The notes below the pieces were generated by a model, which saw nothing but the letters and a program-made list of their open reading frames with translations, had not been told where the DNA came from and made no database searches. A program made the translations under genes and the position numbers. Below, piece after piece: positions 56,368 to 64,000 of a stretch of DNA of 64,000 nt (position 1 is the first letter of the stretch; each line of letters starts with the position of its first letter). Origin of the DNA: Lactuca virosa (taxonomy: Eukaryota; Streptophyta; Magnoliopsida; Asterales; Asteraceae); contig CAKMRJ010005634.1 in assembly GCA_928212115.1 (NCBI GenBank), forward strand, positions 177,318,791 to 177,382,790, in the 5' to 3' direction.

Positions 56368-57795
56368 AAAAGTCGAATTTTTGTTGTCTGCGAAGCCGAC
56401 TCGGCGAGTCCATCAGTGGACTCGGCGAGTCCAGGGTACTGTTGCCGGGATTTTCAATTTTTTGAGCAGTTTTTTATGAGGATAATTACCAAAACTTGTT
56501 TTTCTTGCCTAAAATCGATTTTTCATGTTTGGTATGGTTATCCTTATCAAAATTAATGGATTTGGTTAAATATTGATAAAATAGGACTATTATGATTCAA
56601 ATATTTGACCTAGTAAGCTTGAAAAGTTTCAATTTACACTCTTTAGGTTTTATAATTTAAATTTGAACTTAAAAGTTTTAGTTTTTGAAATTTAAATAGT
56701 TAAACCCTGATATTTTGAAAGGTTTCAAAATTTGTCCTCAAGTTTAAGAATTTAAAATTTAATTAAAAGGTATTAATTTTGAAATATTGAATTCTAAAAC
56801 CCTAGTATTTTGAAAAGTTCAAATTACACCCTTATGGTTTTATTAAGTTAATTAAGTGTTTAATTAAAAGAGATAATTAATAAATCCATAAGTATATGGT
56901 TCAAGTTTAATCAAATTAAAAGTCTAATTTATTAATAGATTAAACCACCTAGTATTTTAAAAGTGTAAAATACACCCTTATACTATATAAAATTAAAAGT
57001 TTAATATATATATCTATAAGTAAATGTCAGTCTTACTGTTAGTAGGCCTCATTCACGAAGCTGGTCTATAAGGGGTGTTTAAGGAAGCGACCTGTAAAAT
57101 GACCGCCATTGGGTATCCACTCTTACCCACCGCACCCTTGACTAGTGGAGGGTCGTTAGCCGAACGGGTAGGATAGGACACAACCTTCCATTATAAGTAT
57201 AATGAAATACGAAATAACTAAACACTTATATAAATTCACAAATCTTAGTTACTTTAGGAAAAATATGGAGTTGGTGCTAATCCATGAAATTGCACATTAC
57301 ACCTTGTTGGTCGTAAGTGGAGCGTGAGTGGTTAACCGGCACACTAATATGGGACCAATGAAGGATGGTAATGGGTAGATCGTAGATTATCATAGATCGA
57401 TGGAGCGTGTGTGGTTAACCGGCTCATTGATTAGGTGATAGACATCTTCGAGAGTACCAAGCTAATTTGCATGGTATCCACACCTTGTGTGTGATCCTCG
57501 GCATCCTAGTCACAAACATGAAGGGCATAATCGAGATTAAACATGCCATTGAAAAGTTTAATGAATCTCAAAAGATCTAGGAGTTTCAATTCATTTAAAA
57601 CCTAATTTTCAATTTTCGTTTTTCATGGTGGAAATTGGTAAATCGTCATTTACCTACCTTCAAATATTCTACAATTGGATTACGGCATCGCTTTTCCAGA
57701 TTGTAGAATATTGTGTTGGATCCTAGCCTTAATATTTCATTTGGGTGTTATATTAAGGATTTAATCAACTAACTTGAATTTCTCCCGTTTTGTAG
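56368..57795 (+). other. G 5' leader (after H): palindromes and conserved block
   Basis: GACTCGGCGAGTC at 56398-56410 and GGACTCGGCGAGTCC at 56418-56432, AT-rich spacer, then the block shared with B and C (57040-57180) and two copies of GTGGTTAACCGGC at 57328-57340 and 57411-57423. No gene. Confidence 0.75.
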
Positions 57796-58536
57796 ATGTC
57801 AAAATCTAACAACTATGGGCTTCCCGAATCCTTTGGAAAAAGTTTTCCACATGAAGATGATGTTCCACGATTGGATTGTGGAAATGGAAATCATGCTTCA
57901 CTTCCTCCACCTCCTCCAATAGTTCTCTATGACCCACGTGTTTGAAGACTTGAAAAGTTCAAAGTCACTCAAGCCCTATTGGCAAATAAACACGAAGATG
58001 GAAAGTCTGTATGTGCTCATGTCTTGGATATGAAGTTGCATATTGATAGATTGGGAATGTTGGGTGTCGAAGTCTCTAGGAAACTGGCTATTGACTTGGT
58101 TCTTCAATCACTTCCTGACTCATATAGTGAGTTCATTAAAGAGTACTATATGATGGACCACGACGTGACCCTCATTGATTTGACTTATTTGCTTATTGCT
58201 GCTGAATCAGCAATGATTTGGCGCACTAGTCAAGAAAATATGTTTGGTAGATCAACCTCCCAAACTTCCATGGACATTAACAATGGCAACATTGGAAGTC
58301 TAGAAAAGTCTTATCTTCCCAATGGAAAGGGATTGGCCAAGGTCAAACCGTTTGAACGGATGGTAAAGAGAAAGGCTGAATCTAAGATTATCCCATGTGC
58401 TGTTCCAAAAGAGTCCATTTGTTTCTACTGCCAAGAGAAGGGGAATTGGATGCGAAGCTGTCGTATCTACCTGAAGGATCACGAAGATGGGAGAGTCAAG
58501 ATGTATGACTTTGCTTCAGGTAAATCCACTATCTAA
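57796..58536 (+). pseudogene. gag: G gag
   Basis: ATG at 57796 (MSKSNNYGLPESFGK), TGA at 57946-57948, then the same frame continues to 58536 with HVLDMKLHIDRLGMLGVEVS and LAIDLVLQSLPDSYSEFI, the UBN2 pattern. The zinc knuckle reads CFYCQEKGNWMRSC: the metal-binding His is Asn. The N-terminal part is short compared with C gag, so a deletion at about 57950 is likely. Confidence 0.85.
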
Positions 58537-58539
58537 CTA

Positions 58540-61106
58540 TTAAGTTCCTATTTGTAGATTCTTAATACATGATGTGATAAGATTGCATTTTGATGTTTTG
58601 TAGGATCGAAGAAAAGAAAGGAAGCTTAAAGGAAGAGTGAGCTGAGTCTGATCACGAAGAAATAGATTTCGATCGCATGATTCGAAGATCAGATTTTTGA
58701 GCTGTTGTTTAAGAGTTAGGATAGATTGCTTAGAAATGTTTAGTAACATAGTTTTCATTTGTAATTGCATTGTAAGGAAAAGTTTTTTCTGCACTTTTAT
58801 AAATAAAATAAATTTTGTTTTGTCTTATTTATCCTTGCAATGGCATTTGTGAAAATTGGTGTTTGTATGTTTCTATTGATAGCAATTTTGAAAAGGATGT
58901 GATTCTTAGTTATGTTATTTGTGGCAGTGTCAGAAATTTACAAATAAGGAAGATTCTCATCACCCAAGTTTCAATTGGACAGAAACTTGGAATCATGCAA
59001 CTGGTATTGTATGATAAATGAGAACCTTCGTATTTGGGAAATTTAGACTAATTTCTTGTTCACATAAGTATGTGAGTCAAGTGAATGAGTGGGAGATCTA
59101 GTACACATTGTTGTGCATTGGACAAGTCCACCACAAAGAACGATAAGAATATTCGTCATGATTTGCTAAAAGTTTACTAAATGTGGTTATGCTTAAAAGA
59201 TTAAGTATGATTCTGATTCATTGGAAAAGTTTCAATGAATAGCAGAACGAATAAGAAGAATCAATTAGACAGAAAGATAAAAGTTTCTTCAATCTGGAAA
59301 GATGGGAGAGTACTTACGTATCGTGTTTTGTGATTAACTTAGTGATTATAAAACCGTGTCCCAATTGATCCTCTAAGGACACCTTAGCGCACTAGTATGG
59401 CTAAGAAGATGAATCAGAAATTGTTGAAATGGTTTAATCAAAAGGTGGATCATACTTCGTTCCAAAATCAAGTATTAGAGTCATACTCCAAAATTGTAAT
59501 TTGAGTGACATATCTTAAGAAGGTTTATAACACACTCATCAAATGTGGAATAGAAAATCTCTTCTTATTCCTACACATTTGAAATTGGTAAGTTGTGATG
59601 TCTTGGATAAGATAAAGACCAACTAGGACCAATTGTGTGAAGTGTTTGTCTTGATGAGAACCCGCACTACCTCTTGAATATTCGTTTCTTGACAACATAA
59701 TCTTATATGTCAAGAGGTCAGTGGGCGTCTAAATGATCTTGAAAAGTTCAAGAACTAATCAAGAGTAAACCTATTGTTAAACACTAGCACACGACTTGAG
59801 GTTTGTAACCTATCGTGTTGACATACTCTTGTCTCTGTGCCATTCCAGTTGAGTTGACTATGCATGTGAGTTCTATGAGTTCTCATTTGAATGCATAAGG
59901 AAAAGCACCTTGATCAATGAAAGTTCAATGATTTGGATGGATGATCTGCTCAACAACTTGGAAGGCATGGCAGGCCCTTGTGCTGCCAGGTGGAAAGAAA
60001 TTAAGAATGAAAAAGTTCAGTCCATATGAGTTTGGATTTGTCACAACCTTGTCTTATGATTATGGTTATGACAAATTCACATGGATAGGAACACATACAC
60101 CATAAAATCTAAGTGATGAGGTTTCTCTCCATTTCATGAAAATGATTGTGAGGAAAGTCTTTCACTAGGAAGATTTTAAGGAGATAGCGATTGTGTAAAT
60201 TGCATTCTCAAATTCGATTATGATTACAGCACCCTCTTCATAGTTCGAATTGTGAGATTTAGCAATTAGTTTGAACAATTAAGACTTATTGTTGTAAGTT
60301 CTTAAATTGTTTAGACACACATATGAGCTTTCTAATTTAAGGTGTATGAGCTTAGATAAAGTCTTATCGAAGCATCACGTATCAGAAATATGAACTTTGG
60401 TAAGAGAGTCAATAAGTATTGGTTTCTAGAAGTCCAGCTGTTTTCTGAGTACATGTCAAGCTAGTGGGAGCATAAGTGTTATGCTGATAAGGATATAATC
60501 ATCATGTTAGTCGGAGCATGATTATTATGTGTTGCAAGTTAGCAATATTAATTATAGAAAACAAGAGTTTCAATTTGCAAAGTCGCAGAGGTTGAAAAGT
60601 TTTTTTACTATAATTAGGGGAGAGAATATTATTCTTCATTTCAGATCTAAAAGCTTAGATCGAGAAATTTTGATCAAATTTAGTCAAAGGACATATATTA
60701 ATGTTATGTTGAAAGGGTTCAACATAAGGAAATTCTATATATGGCAATATTATGGCAGTAGACTGGTAAAGTATCAGGTCTTTATGTAAGACGTCATGAA
60801 TTGTATCCCATACGCTTCGGGTATAGGATCAATTACATATGTTGTAATATTCGACCGTTATCATTTTCCAAATGCCTAGGGCATTAAGAGGGAAAAAGGA
60901 CCAGAATCGGGTATGGCTAAAGTAAATTAAAGAACTGTCAAAGACAATATCGACGTTATTTTGAATAGATAGGATTCTATTTAGAATGAGTTGTCATATG
61001 GAAAATATGGAAATGTTTCCATAATGGGAGTTGGATATTAAGAATTTATGTAGATTAGAAACTTTTATGCAAGAATGATGTTCAAAGAAATGTAAGTGGG
61101 TATAGT
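58540..61106 (+). pseudogene. G pol relic
   Basis: Heavily mutated copia pol, recognisable only in patches: integrase around 59210-59700 (SFEKFQ, degraded GEYLS and SQL motifs), RT start at about 59955-60010 (GMAGPCAARWKE, counterpart of AMAGPEAAKWKE in C), and the RT-RNase H junction at about 60808-60860 (IPYASGIGSITYVV, counterpart of LLYASAVGSIMYDM). No catalytic Asp pair is found. It ends at a polypurine-like AAGTGGGTATAG (61094-61105). 58540-59200 holds nothing I recognise. Confidence 0.7.
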
Positions 61107-61917
61107 TGTTGGATTAGGTGTCTAAGCCCATAACTATTTTGGTATGTACTTGACCCGATTATGAGCATGGTCCTTTTGGGTTGCCTTCACTCATGCAACT
61201 TGATAGGATGACAAGAGGAGAGAGAGTAGAATTTATTATATGAATAATAAATTCGTACTCAAAATGGTTTTATTAATATATTACAAGATTAATATATTAT
61301 TTGGAAATCATATTATTTAATTAGTATTGATCAGAAATTAATTTGGTGATCAAAAGAAACTGATTAAATAAAGGGAACTGATATTGCAAGTATTTGATAG
61401 TTGCTAGTTGGGCTATGGATTCCTAATAGAAAGGGATTGGACGAAATCTATGGAGAGTCCAAGAAGATTTCGGCCAAGGGCTTTCTACATGGGCTCCATG
61501 GATTGCTTAAGCCCTAAGCAAGGAAATTAGGGTTTCCACCATAAAACCCTAATAGCCTCAACTATAAATAGATCCCTTAGTATATGGAAATTGGCCTTGT
61601 GCTTCTTGGAGTTACCCTAGCCGATTTCCTCCTCTCTCCTAAGTCATCTTGTTGCATTGGGTGTTTGTGATTCCATTAGAGGTGCAACATTTGAGGCACT
61701 AAGCTTTCAAAGGTCAAGGAGTTCTTGTTATTACTACATAACAAGTTGAGGTAATCATTCTAACATGTTTATTATGTCTATTTCGAAATAAGCATGCTAG
61801 ATTAGGGTTTATTGCTTTGGTATTCAATGTTGTATGTGCAAAATTAGAAAAACCTAGATCAAAGAAATTAGGGTTGCATGAACACCATAGGATTGATGTT
61901 ATGCTCATAACCCAACA
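61107..61917 (+). repeat. G LTR copy c (3' LTR, 811 bp)
   Basis: TGTTGGATTAGGTG...AACCCAACA, clearly the same family as copies a and b but more diverged from them than they are from each other. A TATTG follows; no matching left duplication is available because the left side of G is rearranged. Confidence 0.88.
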
Positions 61918-63272
61918 TATTGTTCATTTCATTATGCCTGAATTGTCAATACTATACATCTCAAATTTCTTGAAATCACAAACATTAGTGAGAGTTGTAG
62001 TGGTTCTTTCAATGGTAGTGATCTTCAAGAAAGTTGTAAAGGGGAATCGGTATTTTTTTTGCCTATTCTACTTAATGCCTTACTTGAAAGTCCTAACAAA
62101 ACTCAAAAGTATCTTAATAATGATGAAATGAATAAAGAGACTAATGGAATACCATATAGTATTGAACTACCCCAAGAAGTTGGTATCAAGACTCAAAAAA
62201 TATACATATGGGCTCACAGAATCTTCTCAACAATGACACCATAAACTTGATGAAGCCACAAAGTCCAATGATTTCAAAAGAATTGACGTAGACTAATGTA
62301 TAAACCTCAAAATGAGTGGGAGAAAGCTTACGATACTTGTATTATATATCGATGACATCTCATTGGCAAGTAGTGACTTACACTTGTTGAATTAATAAGA
62401 TGCTCAACATTACATAAAACTAAGAATGTATAATGTTTTAGAGGTATTTGATTATTTCGATAAAGAGTTTTCCAAGTGCAAAGATATTAACAGTTCAACT
62501 TTAGGATACATTTTTATGTTATCAAGTTGGCCAATTTCTTGGAAGAGCCATAGCCAAAGACTTATGAGTAACTCAACAATGATGGTTGAATAAATTGCGG
62601 TGTACAATGCAATGGGTTGTGAAATATTGTTGAGAAATCTTATCAAATAGATAAAGGTCCTGAATTCCATCTCAATGTCGTTAAAGATTTACTATGAGAA
62701 TTCTGCAACTATTAGTTTCTCGAATAATGATAAGTTCGAGTGGAGCAGGATTGAAATGATGATACAAAGTATATGCTCGTTCGAGAAAGAATGGAGGAAA
62801 ACAAATTTTGTATTGAACATATTAGCACCAATAACATGCTAACTAATAATGTCACTAAAAATGTCTTGAAATCCAATACTTTTCATTGACATGTCACTAA
62901 TATGGGAATAAGTTAAGATTTATTTTAATTTATTTCTAGCATAATGCCTTACTTACTTATTGTTATTATTGATGTAAGTTTCACGTACTTGACTTAACAC
63001 TCCTCCCTAAAGTTTGTTTGTCCATTCTTATTTGTGCACACTAACTTATCTGATGGAGAAACATAAAACCCTAAGATAAATGTCATTTTCGCCTATTTTA
63101 ATCCTTATACTCTATAAGAAGTAACAAAGTATAATTAATGGGGGTCCCGAGTAAAAAGTGATTCGTGAGGCTTTATCCTTTTACTTTGATATCATTGTAG
63201 AGTAAGATGAAATTAGTTTGACCAAATTAAGAATTAAACTTCTATAAATGATCTCAACGCCAAGTGGAAGAA
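61918..63272 (+). pseudogene. Element I: copia RT/RNase H relic and 3' untranslated region
   Basis: At 62340-62400 the plus strand reads LYIDDISLASSDLHLLN, the YVDD region of a copia RT. 62450-62900 gives STLGYIFMLSSWPISWKSHSQ, YENSATISFSNNDK and FVLNILAP, the RNase H and its end in a family unlike B/C. 61918-62330 probably is earlier pol, too decayed to name. The polypurine-like CAAGTGGAAGAA at 63260-63271 leads into an LTR. Element G sits inside this element. Confidence 0.7.
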
Positions 63273-64000
63273 TGTTGGAATATAATTGTAACACACGTCT
63301 TCCAAATTGGATCATTACAAGACATAAAGGAGTCAAAAGCATGGTTTTTGGGAAAAACCATTTGTCATCACGTGACCATAGGGAGGTCACGACGTGACAT
63401 GCCAAGTTTGAGAACACGTATCCGGAAGGATGTCACGACGTGACATGAGTATGGTCACGATGTGGCAATAGTTACAACTTAAGCCCTATTTGGTGGTCAA
63501 ACCAACAAATAAAGGGATAAAATAATAACAATTAAAACAAGTCACTTGCAACATCCTGATGATAAGGCACTTCAAAGTGTGACTCGTATTTAAGCACTCT
63601 TATCGCCTCATTTCACCCACCTTAACTGCCTCCATCCCTCTCATACGTTTGTGCAACCCTAGTTTCACCTTGAGGAGCCTTTTTAAGCTTAGAAATGTGT
63701 TTTGGTGCCTTCAAAGAAGAAGGAGTGGAACACTTGGATCTGGGATTTCTACTTCATTTGCAACCATTCTAAGGTAAAAAGCTTGCAACTTTATTCCTCT
63801 AGCATATAGATCAAGTTTTGGATGTCTTTATGGAGCTTTTTTGTTCCCAAAATGTTAGATCTTGAATATGGCATGTTCTTGACCTTTGATTTGTCCTTTC
63901 AGACCCTTGAAGGGGCCTTAAGTCATAAAAATGGGTTCCAAATGGTTAGTTTTGCTTCATGCATCATTTAGAAGGTCTTAATGGAATAAGACCTTATGTT
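63273..64000 (+). repeat. I 3' LTR (start only, runs past the window)
   Basis: Starts TGTTGGAATATAATTG after the polypurine tract. It contains its own palindromes, GTCACGACGTGAC at 63386-63398 and 63432-63444, with a partial copy at 63454 (GTCACGATGTGGC). The end lies outside the window. Confidence 0.7.

Noticed and set aside
62059..62244. Small gene at 62059-62244
   Set aside because: Sits between the G LTR and the element I RT motif, most likely decayed copia coding; no independent support.

Overview
The window looks like gene-poor, repeat-packed nuclear DNA of a flowering plant. I see no intact host gene, no rRNA and no convincing functional tRNA gene. Almost every base can be placed in LTR retrotransposons of the Ty3/gypsy (Tekay-like chromovirus, Athila) and Ty1/copia superfamilies. 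Short palindromes such as ACTCGTCGAGT inside the LTRs remind me of lettuce and other Asteraceae genomic DNA; that assignment is recollection and inference, not proof. All element coding regions are damaged.

Layout, left to right (letters are used in the entries). F, 1-~4880 (+): gypsy element, 5' end outside the window, integrase deleted, 3' LTR from 3252. 4890-5214 (-): an orphan coding fragment. B, 5215-21524 (-): copia element, split by A, 6552-15085 (-), a gypsy element with very long LTRs and a near-perfect target-site duplication. E, 21525-48066 (-): Athila-type gypsy element with an env-like remnant. It is split inside its protease by D, 28888-43881 (-), a Tekay-like gypsy element with a perfect ATGAC target duplication; D's 3' LTR is in turn split by C, 29208-36927 (+), the least damaged copia element here. 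J, ~45690-46939 (-): gypsy leader, primer-binding site and LTR piece beside the Athila gag. G, 48067-61917 (+): a very degraded copia element with a duplicated LTR-PBS unit, split by H, 50205-56362 (+), a gag-only (non-autonomous) copia-type element with a perfect GATCA target duplication. I, 61918-64000 (+): reverse transcriptase/RNase H relic of another copia family and the start of its 3' LTR.

The insertion order can be read from the nesting: E before D before C; B before A; G before H; I before G. LTRs, tRNA-Met primer-binding sites, polypurine tracts and 5-bp target duplications agree with this order at several junctions.

The signals not explained by ordinary annotation are: (1) each retrotransposon group carries its own clustered CG-centred palindrome (TTTACGGCCGTAAA, TTCACGGCCGTGAA, ACTCGTCGAGT, CCACGTCGTGG, TCACGACGTGA); (2) a hairpin-like module of roughly 150-190 bp occurs eight times in F and A, always in the same orientation relative to the element; (3) a 5'-leader block of about 140 nt is conserved in three copia copies (B, C, G) even though the pol of G is nearly unrecognisable; (4) H is a gag-only element with a protease stub whose catalytic Asp codon is Gly. 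All comparisons were made by eye; no alignment, folding or database search was run.
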